Position numbers and translations under genes: made by a program. The notes under the pieces are model-generated. The model was given only the letters and a program-made list of their open reading frames with translations, was not told the origin of the DNA and ran no database searches. Shown here one piece after another: positions 25,425 to 32,009 of a DNA stretch of 39,424 nt. Origin of the DNA: Allomuricauda sp. CP2A (GTDB lineage Bacteria > Bacteroidota > Bacteroidia > Flavobacteriales > Flavobacteriaceae). How positions within the stretch are numbered: position 1 is the first letter of the stretch; every line of letters starts with the position of its first letter. The stretch covers positions 1-39,424 of the forward strand of contig NZ_LXTT01000033.1 of NCBI RefSeq assembly GCF_001683915.1, given 5' to 3'.

Positions 25425-26621
25425 ATGCCACGTATTTCCAACAAGGGGAGACAAATGCCAGCCTCTCCTATCCGCAAATTGGTTCCCTATGCAGAAAATG
25501 CTAAAAAGAGGGGGGTCAATGTCATTCACCTCAATATAGGGCAACCCGACATCAAGACTCCAAAAGTTGCATTGGATGCCGTAAGAAACCACAACATTGA
25601 GGTGCTGGCGTACAGTATGACGGAGGGCTCCGAGGAATATCGGGAGAAAATTGCCCAGTATTACGCCAAAAAGGACATTCATGTTACGGCAAATGACATC
25701 ATTGTGACCACGGGCGGATCCGAGGCGCTTTCCTTTGCCATGGGCACCATTATGGATGCTGATGACGAGATCATCATCCCAGAGCCGTTTTATGCCAATT
25801 ACAATGGGTTTGCCACCGCATCGGGTGTAAATGTGGTCCCGATTGCCTCATCCATTGATACTAATTTTGCCCTTCCTCCCATTGCGGATTTTGAAAAATT
25901 GATCGGTCCAAAAACAAAGGCCATCCTCATCTGCAATCCCGGAAATCCCACGGGGTACCTGTACCGAAAAGAGGAGATACGGCAACTGGCCGCATTGGTC
26001 AAAAAACACGATTTGTTCCTTATTTCGGATGAAGTGTACAGGGAGTTCACCTATGATGGCCAACAACATTATTCCATTTTACAGGAAAAAGGCCTTGAAG
26101 CCAATGCCATTGTGGTGGATTCGGTTTCTAAAAGATACAGCATGTGCGGGGCACGAATTGGATGCCTGGTATCAAAAAATAGGGATGTGATTCAGACCGC
26201 GATGAAATTTGCCCAAGCACGATTATCACCTCCCACATTCGCACAGATTGCCAGTGAAGCTGCTCTGGAAACCCCTCAGTCTTATTTTGATGATGTTATT
26301 GAGGAATACGTAACCAGAAGAGATACCCTAGTTTCAGAACTCCAAAAACTGGATGGGGTAAAAGTGGCCGTTCCTCGGGGAGCATTTTATTGTGTGGTGG
26401 AATTGCCCATTGACGATGCCGATGATTTTGCCCAATGGCTCCTGGAAGATTTTGAAATTGATGGCAGTACCGTAATGGTTGCCCCGGCAGCAGGGTTTTA
26501 TGCCACACCCGGTTTGGGAAAAAACCAGATCAGGATTGCCTATGTGCTGGAAAAAAACCAACTTGTAAAGGCCGTACAGATTCTTGGCAAAGCCTTAATA
26601 CAGTACAATTCCACCAAGTGA
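25425..26621 (+). CDS. PLP-dependent aminotransferase (class I/II, aspartate aminotransferase-like)
   Basis: Transfers amino groups between amino acids and 2-oxo acids using pyridoxal phosphate, in the cytoplasm. The 398-residue protein has NPGNPTGY (about 168-175), ISDEVYREF with the PLP-contacting Asp and Tyr, and SVSKRYSMCGARIGC with the Schiff-base Lys near residue 235. The Arg of the substrate carboxylate site is present in the last third (NQIRIAYV). It belongs to fold type I, near aspartate and LL-diaminopimelate aminotransferases; which substrate is not clear. A box of CATTTTTG at 25402-25409 with TTG 20 bases upstream may be its promoter. murB overlaps its stop (GTGA). Confidence 0.9.
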   Translation: MPRISNKGRQMPASPIRKLVPYAENAKKRGVNVIHLNIGQPDIKTPKVALDAVRNHNIEVLAYSMTEGSEEYREKIAQYYAKKDIHVTANDIIVTTGGSEALSFAMGTIMDADDEIIIPEPFYANYNGFATASGVNVVPIASSIDTNFALPPIADFEKLIGPKTKAILICNPGNPTGYLYRKEEIRQLAALVKKHDLFLISDEVYREFTYDGQQHYSILQEKGLEANAIVVDSVSKRYSMCGARIGCLVSKNRDVIQTAMKFAQARLSPPTFAQIASEAALETPQSYFDDVIEEYVTRRDTLVSELQKLDGVKVAVPRGAFYCVVELPIDDADDFAQWLLEDFEIDGSTVMVAPAAGFYATPGLGKNQIRIAYVLEKNQLVKAVQILGKALIQYNSTK

Positions 26622-27634
26622 ACCTACAGGAAAACATATCCTTAAAACACTACAATACCTTTGGTATAGATGTCAAGGCCCGGTATTTTGTGGAAATTAC
26701 CGGATTGGCCCAATTGCAGAAAATTCTTGAGTTGGAGGCTTATCCCGAAAAATTTATCATCAGTGGGGGAAGTAACATGCTGCTCACCAAGGATATTGAT
26801 GCTCTTGTGATGCACATCAACCTGAAAGGCATCAGCATTGTTGATGAAAATGAAGATGATGTGGAAATTAAGGTCATGGCCGGTGAAAATTGGCATGAAC
26901 TGGTTTTGTGGAGTTTGGACAAGGGGTATGGCGGTTTGGAAAACCTTTCGCTCATTCCCGGAAATACGGGAACCGCGCCGATTCAGAATATTGGAGCTTA
27001 TGGGGTGGAACTCAAAGATGTTTTTGTGAGTTGCTCCGCCATGGAAATGGAAACTGGGGAGCTGGTAGCCTTCGGTCATGATGCTTGTGAATTTGGCTAC
27101 CGCGATTCCATTTTTAAAAATGAGGCGAAGGGGAAATATATCATCACATCGGTAAACCTAAAATTGACGAAAAAGAACCATACCCTTCATACCGGATATG
27201 GATCCATTGAAGCAGAGCTCAAGGAAAAGGGCATTGTACACCCAACCATACGCGATATTTCCAATGCGGTGATTGCCATCCGACAGAGCAAATTGCCCGA
27301 CCCAAAAAAATTGGGCAACAGTGGAAGTTTTTTTAAAAACCCCGTTATTTCACAGAAGGCCTATGCCAAATTCATAAAAAAACATCCTGGGGCTCCTTTC
27401 TACGAGGTGGATGGGGATCAGTATAAAATTCCGGCAGGTTGGCTTATTGAGCAATGTGGTTTCAAGGGAAAACGCTTTGGGGATGCGGGCGTGCATGAAA
27501 AACAGGCCTTGGTCCTCGTAAATTATGGAAACGCAACGGGAATGGAAATATGGAAATTGGCCCAACAGATACAAAAAGAAGTAGCTGAAAAGTTTAAGAT
27601 TAAAATTCAACCTGAGGTGAACATCATAAAATAA
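26618..27634 (+). CDS. murB: UDP-N-acetylenolpyruvoylglucosamine reductase
   Basis: Reduces the enolpyruvyl group to make UDP-N-acetylmuramic acid, the second committed step of peptidoglycan synthesis, using FAD and NADPH. The 338-residue protein has FIISGGSNMLLT for FAD binding (about 47-58), GYRDSIFK near 160, GNSGSFFKNP with catalytic Ser near 232, and DAGVHEKQALVLVN near the end with the catalytic Glu. It is a long, type I MurB. The start is GTG at 26618, overlapping the aminotransferase stop in a GTGA arrangement, so the two are coupled. The pairing does not itself explain the aminotransferase substrate. Confidence 0.95.
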   Translation: MNLQENISLKHYNTFGIDVKARYFVEITGLAQLQKILELEAYPEKFIISGGSNMLLTKDIDALVMHINLKGISIVDENEDDVEIKVMAGENWHELVLWSLDKGYGGLENLSLIPGNTGTAPIQNIGAYGVELKDVFVSCSAMEMETGELVAFGHDACEFGYRDSIFKNEAKGKYIITSVNLKLTKKNHTLHTGYGSIEAELKEKGIVHPTIRDISNAVIAIRQSKLPDPKKLGNSGSFFKNPVISQKAYAKFIKKHPGAPFYEVDGDQYKIPAGWLIEQCGFKGKRFGDAGVHEKQALVLVNYGNATGMEIWKLAQQIQKEVAEKFKIKIQPEVNIIK

Positions 27635-27664
27635 CCCCCGCATTGAAACAATAACGGGGGTTAT
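27631..27664. terminator. Hairpin at the murB stop codon
   Basis: ATAACCCCCG (27631-27640) pairs perfectly with CGGGGGTTAT (27655-27664) around a 14-base loop. The murB stop codon lies in the left arm. The stem is strong, but no T-run follows on the plus strand, so it may be a weak terminator or an mRNA 3'-end stabiliser. Confidence 0.55.
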
Positions 27665-27690
27665 ACCAAACCAAACTAACCAAAATTATA

Positions 27691-27782
27691 TATATCGTAT
27701 GAGCTTAAACGCCCTTTCTTTTCAATTTCAAAGCCGGTAAATAAAGCTTTTTCTACCTTAGCTTTGTTGTATATACGATATA
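27691..27782. repeat. Widely spaced 10-bp inverted repeat upstream of an ECF sigma gene
   Basis: TATATCGTAT (27691-27700) and ATACGATATA (27773-27782) are perfect inverted copies 72 bases apart, flanking the putative sigma-gene promoter at 27759-27766. The right copy overlaps the predicted start of transcription. They could be operator halves or a coincidence in AT-rich sequence. Confidence 0.4.
27759..27766 (+). promoter_or_regulatory. Putative -7 box of the ECF sigma/anti-sigma operon (TAGCTTTG)
   Basis: TAGCTTTG matches TAnnTTTG exactly and lies 67 bases before the sigma factor ATG at 27834. No -33 TTTG is clear at the proper distance. Transcription would start next to the right arm of the inverted repeat at 27773-27782. 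Confidence 0.45.
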
Positions 27783-27833
27783 AACCCTATTTTAGATTTC
27801 AGCCCCTTAAAATTTTACCCTATTGCACCCTAA

Positions 27834-28400
27834 ATGAGCACACTGATTGAGAGACATATTGTTTCACTACTGGCAGAGAAGGACGATAAAGCCATATCCT
27901 TATTGTATGAAAACTACGGGGATACACTCTTTGGTGTGGCCTACAAAGTAGTAAAAGATGGAGATTTGGCCCAGGATGTACTTCAGGAAAGTTTCATCAA
28001 AATCTGGAAAAAAGCCGATACCTATGATGCTTCCAAGGCCAAACTTTTTACGTGGTTGTTCCGGATTACCCGGAATACCGCCATCGATAAATTGAGAAGT
28101 ATAAATAATAAATCGGACAAGGAAGTCCAAATCGACGTTTCAGACGTATATAACCTAGGAGTGAGTGGGATTAGTCCCGAACATCTGGATGTCCAAGAAA
28201 ACCTGCACAAAATAGAGGAAAAGTACAGAATTGTTCTTGAAGCCCTATTTTTTGAAGGAATGACGCAGCAAGAGGCAAGTGACGAACTGGACATTCCCCT
28301 GGGGACCATCAAATCAAGGTTGAAGATCGGTCTACGGGAACTTGGAAAGATTTACGGTACAACCATGACCTTACTTCTATTGCTAAACATATTGCCATGA
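27834..28400 (+). CDS. ECF-type RNA polymerase sigma factor
   Basis: A 188-residue sigma factor with region 2 (about 15-85, YENYGDTLFGVAYKVVKDGDLAQDVLQESFIKIWKK split across residues 23-58) and region 4 (about 130-180, with GMTQQEASDELDIPLGTIKSRLKIGL as the -35-binding helix-turn-helix in several pieces). It has no region 1.1 or 3, so it is an extracytoplasmic-function type that likely directs RNA polymerase to a stress regulon. The anti-sigma gene overlaps its end by 4 bases (ATGA), the usual pair. It starts 200 bases after murB, with its own promoter-like box and a spaced inverted repeat. The inducing signal is unknown. Confidence 0.92.
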   Translation: MSTLIERHIVSLLAEKDDKAISLLYENYGDTLFGVAYKVVKDGDLAQDVLQESFIKIWKKADTYDASKAKLFTWLFRITRNTAIDKLRSINNKSDKEVQIDVSDVYNLGVSGISPEHLDVQENLHKIEEKYRIVLEALFFEGMTQQEASDELDIPLGTIKSRLKIGLRELGKIYGTTMTLLLLLNILP

Positions 28401-29155
28401 AGGAAAAAGTAAAAACATTTTTGGATTCGGACATACTCGAAAAATATTTGGTTGGAGATGCTTCAAAAGAGGAAACGCTCCAGGCGGAACGTTACATTGC
28501 CATGTATCCTGAGGTAAGGGATACGTACAATGAACTTCAAGATAATTTGGAGAATTTTGCCAAGTTGTATGCCAAGAAAACCCCGGAAGGGCTCAAGGAA
28601 ATCATTATTGCCAGCGCAAAACAGGAAAAGGCCGTCTTTAAAAGGTTCTATAAATATGCCATTGCTGCCAGTGTGGCCATTATGCTCTTCGCCGGATCTT
28701 CCTATTTCTTCTGGAGCCAAAACCAAAGCCTTCAAGAAGAAAATACCCTGGTCACCAACAAAATCAAGTATTTGGAGGACAATATGAAGGACCAACTGGA
28801 AGACATGCGCAACCAGTTCATCGTCCTTAACAACCCCGACACCCGAAAGTATCAAGTAAAAGGCGAAAGGGAAGGAAAGGAACTCAAGGCCATCGCCTAT
28901 ATCAACCCCGTCAAAAAACTGTCGTACATCAATGTGAGCAATGTTCCCCAACTACCGGAGAACAAATGTTTTCAAATGTGGGCAGAAGTCAATGGAGAGC
29001 TGGTAAACTTGGGTGTCATCAAAGAATTTGATGACAAGGACAAACTTCTTGCCCTACCCTATGCGGACAAGGCCGTAGGTTACATCACCATTGAACCTGA
29101 AGGTGGAAACACCTCTCCATCGGTGGAAAATATTGTGGCCAACATCAACTTTTAA
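28397..29155 (+). CDS. Membrane anti-sigma factor (RskA-like)
   Basis: A 252-residue protein with a cytoplasmic N-terminal zone (about 1-85, including LEKYLVGDASKEETLQAERYI, the ZAS-like sigma-binding helices split here), a single transmembrane helix at about 89-108, a coiled-coil stretch (about 112-140) and a periplasmic RskA-type C-terminal domain (about 145-252). It should hold the upstream sigma factor inactive at the membrane until a signal, probably proteolysis, releases it. The ATGA overlap with the sigma gene supports fixed stoichiometry. No zinc-binding HxxxCxxC motif is visible in the N-terminus, so it is not a zinc anti-sigma type. Confidence 0.87.
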   Translation: MKEKVKTFLDSDILEKYLVGDASKEETLQAERYIAMYPEVRDTYNELQDNLENFAKLYAKKTPEGLKEIIIASAKQEKAVFKRFYKYAIAASVAIMLFAGSSYFFWSQNQSLQEENTLVTNKIKYLEDNMKDQLEDMRNQFIVLNNPDTRKYQVKGEREGKELKAIAYINPVKKLSYINVSNVPQLPENKCFQMWAEVNGELVNLGVIKEFDDKDKLLALPYADKAVGYITIEPEGGNTSPSVENIVANINF

Positions 29156-29204
29156 GACATCCAGCACCTAAAGTATCCCTAAATCCTAACGCTTTAGTTG
29201 GGTA

Positions 29205-29224
29205 TTTTGTACCTTTGTACAAAA
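29205..29224 (+). promoter_or_regulatory. Palindrome TTTTGTAC-CTTT-GTACAAAA around a TACCTTTG -7 box
   Basis: Two perfect 8-base arms surround a 4-base spacer, and the -7 box TACCTTTG (29210-29217) spans the left arm, the spacer and the first base of the right arm. It ends 7 bases before the ATG of the Cys-rich membrane protein at 29232, so transcription would begin almost at the start codon. A repressor bound here would block the promoter directly. Confidence 0.5.
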
Positions 29225-29231
29225 GTTGGAT

Positions 29232-29441
29232 ATGAAGTTAGTATTGTTGACCATTGCTCTATTGGCATTGGCATTTGCAGGAATAGCCATTAAAATCTGG
29301 GGTAAAAAAGACGGAAAGTTTGCAGGGACATGCGCAAGCCAAAATCCCTACTTGAACAAGGAAGGGGAAGCTTGTGGTTTCTGCGGAAAGCAGCCGGATG
29401 AGCAAGAATGCAAAAGAGACACCATGCCAGAACTTCAGTAA
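29232..29441 (+). CDS. Small Cys-rich membrane protein (possibly NqrM-like)
   Basis: A 69-residue protein with one hydrophobic helix at the N-terminus (about 2-21), then a conserved-looking tail with four cysteines: GTCAS, EACGFC and QEC. The spacing and size recall the DUF539/NqrM family, whose member inserts iron into the Na+-translocating NADH:quinone reductase, but the typical GSCGGL motif is not matched, so this is only a possible link. The ATG at 29232 is preferred to the TTG at 29226. It sits alone between the anti-sigma gene (77 bases upstream) and the second sigma gene (36 bases downstream). The Cys residues suggest metal binding or a redox role. A palindrome covers its promoter. Confidence 0.68.
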   Translation: MKLVLLTIALLALAFAGIAIKIWGKKDGKFAGTCASQNPYLNKEGEACGFCGKQPDEQECKRDTMPELQ

Positions 29442-29477
29442 GCCTCCTTTTGCAACCCATACCGCAAAATCACATTT

Positions 29478-30038
29478 TTGGAGAAAACTGAGCAATCCAT
29501 CAAGGAAAACATTCAAAAGGCCAAAGAAGGCAATCAAATTGCCTTTAGCACACTACTGGACACTTTTTGGAACGATGTTTATGGATTTCAGTTGATGAGG
29601 ACCAAAAATGAAAACGATGCTGAGGACATCACCATCCGCACCTTTTCAAGAGCCTTTGACAAGATAGACACCTATGATGACACCTATGAGTTCAAGACAT
29701 GGCTCATTACCATATCCAAAAACCTGCATGTAGACCTCATCCGAAAAAGAAAGCGTAGTCTTTTGGATGAAATGGAGTCCAAAGGAGACGAGGTAAAACG
29801 AGTATTAGACGAAACCCCGTCCGTGGAAGACCGACTGATCACGGAGCAGAACCTGGCCAACTTATTGCAGGACATCAAAAAATTAAAGCCCCACTATCAA
29901 AAAGTCATCAATCTCCGATATTTCAACGAATTGAGCTATGCCGATATCGCCAAAGAACTCAATGAACCCGTAAACAATATCAAGGTAAAGCTCTTGCGTG
30001 CCAAAAAGCTTTTGGCCGAAATCATCAAAAAAAAGTGA
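29478..30038 (+). CDS. RNA polymerase sigma factor (ECF-like), no partner anti-sigma
   Basis: A 186-residue sigma factor with region 2 (about 17-90, containing LLDTFWNDVYGFQL and DAEDITIRTFSRAFDKI) and region 4 (about 130-180, with YFNELSYADIAKELNEPVNNIKVKLLRAKKLL in pieces). The start is TTG at 29478; the next in-frame Met is residue 40, inside region 2. Unlike the sigma gene at 27834, no anti-sigma gene adjoins it; the next gene is lipA, 62 bases downstream with its own promoter box. It lies 36 bases after the Cys-rich membrane protein and could share its transcript. Its target genes are unknown. Confidence 0.87.
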   Translation: MEKTEQSIKENIQKAKEGNQIAFSTLLDTFWNDVYGFQLMRTKNENDAEDITIRTFSRAFDKIDTYDDTYEFKTWLITISKNLHVDLIRKRKRSLLDEMESKGDEVKRVLDETPSVEDRLITEQNLANLLQDIKKLKPHYQKVINLRYFNELSYADIAKELNEPVNNIKVKLLRAKKLLAEIIKKK

Positions 30039-30074
30039 GCCGTTCCCACGGTGCAAGTTTCCTTCCCAGTTTCG

Positions 30075-30082
30075 TATCTTTG
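30075..30082 (+). promoter_or_regulatory. -7 box for lipA (TATCTTTG)
   Basis: TTCGTATCTTTGTAAATC contains TATCTTTG, an exact match to TAnnTTTG, 18 bases before the lipA ATG. The leader would be about 12 bases. The -33 element is not clear. Confidence 0.55.
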
Positions 30083-30100
30083 TAAATCAAATTTTGTTGT

Positions 30101-30976
30101 ATGAGCACAAGCGTAGCGGAAAACGTACATCCACCAAAAGGAAAACCAAAATGGCTTAGGGTAAAGCTCCCCACAGGAAAGAAATATACCCAATTGAGAG
30201 GCCTTGTGGACAAGTATGACCTACATACCATCTGCACTTCGGGAAGTTGCCCCAATATGGGCGAATGCTGGGGAGAGGGCACTGCTACCTTTATGATCTT
30301 GGGGAACATTTGCACCCGTTCCTGTGGATTCTGCGGTGTAAAAACCGGAAGACCGGAAAGCGTGGACTGGGCAGAGCCCGAAAAAGTGGCGCGCTCCATT
30401 AAGATCATGAACATTAAACATGCCGTGCTTACTTCCGTAGATAGGGACGATTTAAAAGATATGGGTTCCATCATCTGGGCCGAGACCGTTAAGGCCGTCA
30501 GAAGAATGAACCCAGAAACCACCATGGAAACCCTAATTCCCGATTTTCAAGGAATTGAATCCCATTTGGATAGAATATTGGAAGTGGCCCCCGAGGTTAT
30601 TTCCCATAATATGGAAACCGTTAGAAGGCTCACGAGAGAAGTCCGGATTCAGGCCAAATATGACCGAAGCTTGGAAGTATTGAACTATTTGAAGAAAAAT
30701 GGGGCCAATCGGACCAAATCCGGGATTATGTTGGGCTTGGGTGAAGAGGAAGATGAGGTCATTGCCACCATGGAAGACTTGAGAAAGGTAGATGTTGATG
30801 TGGTGACCATTGGGCAGTATTTGCAGCCTTCAAAAAAACACCTCCCCGTAAAAGAGTTCATATTGCCCGAACAGTTCAAAAAATATGAGGAAATTGGATT
30901 GGAAATGGGCTTCAGGCATGTAGAAAGTGGCGCGCTGGTGCGATCATCCTACAAGGCCCATAAACATATACACTAG
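30101..30976 (+). CDS. lipA: Lipoyl synthase
   Basis: Radical SAM enzyme that inserts two sulphurs into octanoyl chains on lipoyl domains of dehydrogenases such as pyruvate dehydrogenase. The 291-residue protein has the radical SAM cluster CTRSCGFC (Cys71, Cys75, Cys78) and the auxiliary cluster [12 protein letters not shown], giving the second iron-sulphur site needed as the sulphur donor. GLGEEEDEV and the C-terminal [11 protein letters not shown], with the conserved RSSY, complete the signature. Length and start (ATG 30101) are normal. It has its own -7 box. No lipB is adjacent. Confidence 0.97.
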   Translation: MSTSVAENVHPPKGKPKWLRVKLPTGKKYTQLRGLVDKYDLHTICTSGSCPNMGECWGEGTATFMILGNICTRSCGFCGVKTGRPESVDWAEPEKVARSIKIMNIKHAVLTSVDRDDLKDMGSIIWAETVKAVRRMNPETTMETLIPDFQGIESHLDRILEVAPEVISHNMETVRRLTREVRIQAKYDRSLEVLNYLKKNGANRTKSGIMLGLGEEEDEVIATMEDLRKVDVDVVTIGQYLQPSKKHLPVKEFILPEQFKKYEEIGLEMGFRHVESGALVRSSYKAHKHIH

Positions 30977-30998
30977 GTCGTGACCTACCCACCCTATT

Positions 30999-32009
30999 AT
31001 GAAAAACATTGTAATCGGCATAAATGGCTTTGGCCGAATTGGAAGGACACTTTTCAGACTTCTACAAAATCATCCCCATATCACCGTTGCGGCCATCAAC
31101 GATTTGGCCGATGCAAAGACCTTGGCCCATCTCCTCAAATATGACAGTATCCATGGCCAACTCACTGCTGATGTGGGTTCCGATGGCAATCATATTACGG
31201 TAAATGGAAATAAAATCAGGGTTCTCAACCATCAGCATCCCAAAGAAATCGACTGGAAAGCACATGGCGTTGACCTTGTAGTGGAAGCCACTGGAAAATT
31301 CAAAACAAGGCAAGATTTGGAGTTTCACCTGAAAAATGGGGCCAAAAAAGTGATTCTTTCCGTACCTCCGGAGGATGAATCCATAAAAATGGTGGTTTTA
31401 GGCGTAAATGAAGGGCTTATCGACGCAGAAGATGATATTATCTCCAACGCTTCCTGTACCACCAACAATGCCGCTCCCATGATTAAAGTGGTACACGAAC
31501 TATGCGGGATTGAACAGGCCTATATCACCACGATTCATTCCTATACTTCGGACCAAAGACTGCACGATGGCCCCCATCGCGACCTAAGAAGGTCCAGGGC
31601 GGCAGCACAGTCCATTATTCCCACCACAACCGGAGCAGCAAAAGCTTTGACAAAGATTTTCCCAGAACTGTCTGATGTTATTGGAGGATGTGGCATTCGG
31701 GTTCCTGTGCCCAATGGTTCCCTTACGGACATCACTTTTAATGTTAAAAAGGAGACCTCAATTGAAGAAATAAATGCTACCTTTAAGAGGTATGCTGAAA
31801 ATGGATTGAAAAACATACTCTTTTATACTGAAGACCCCATTGTTTCCATCGATATAAACAATAGTTATCATTCTTGTACGTTTGATTCTTTGATGACATC
31901 CGTTATTGGTAGAATGGTGAAGATCATTGGATGGTATGACAATGAAACTGGATATTGCTCCAGAATTGTTGATTTAATAGCTTTGCTTATTAAGAAAAAT
32001 TACGTTTGA
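30999..32009 (+). CDS. gap: Glyceraldehyde-3-phosphate dehydrogenase, type I
   Basis: Oxidises glyceraldehyde-3-phosphate to 1,3-bisphosphoglycerate with NAD(P). The 336-residue protein has the Rossmann NGFGRIGRTLFRLL (about 8-21) and the catalytic Cys153 in SNASCTTNNAAPM, with the base His in the second half (HSYTSDQRLHD). Canonical enzymes read SCTTNCLAP, so the second Cys is replaced by Asn here. The N-terminal domain has NDLAD after the second strand. This may be one of two GAPDH copies in the genome, as is common in flavobacteria, but no other copy is in the window. The next gene, a hybrid kinase, starts within its stop codon (TTGA). Confidence 0.93.
   Translation: MKNIVIGINGFGRIGRTLFRLLQNHPHITVAAINDLADAKTLAHLLKYDSIHGQLTADVGSDGNHITVNGNKIRVLNHQHPKEIDWKAHGVDLVVEATGKFKTRQDLEFHLKNGAKKVILSVPPEDESIKMVVLGVNEGLIDAEDDIISNASCTTNNAAPMIKVVHELCGIEQAYITTIHSYTSDQRLHDGPHRDLRRSRAAAQSIIPTTTGAAKALTKIFPELSDVIGGCGIRVPVPNGSLTDITFNVKKETSIEEINATFKRYAENGLKNILFYTEDPIVSIDINNSYHSCTFDSLMTSVIGRMVKIIGWYDNETGYCSRIVDLIALLIKKNYV

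Noticed and set aside
28463..28951. 162-residue minus-strand open frame across the anti-sigma gene
   Set aside because: Antisense to the anti-sigma factor, which has an overlapping sigma partner and clear topology; no support of its own.
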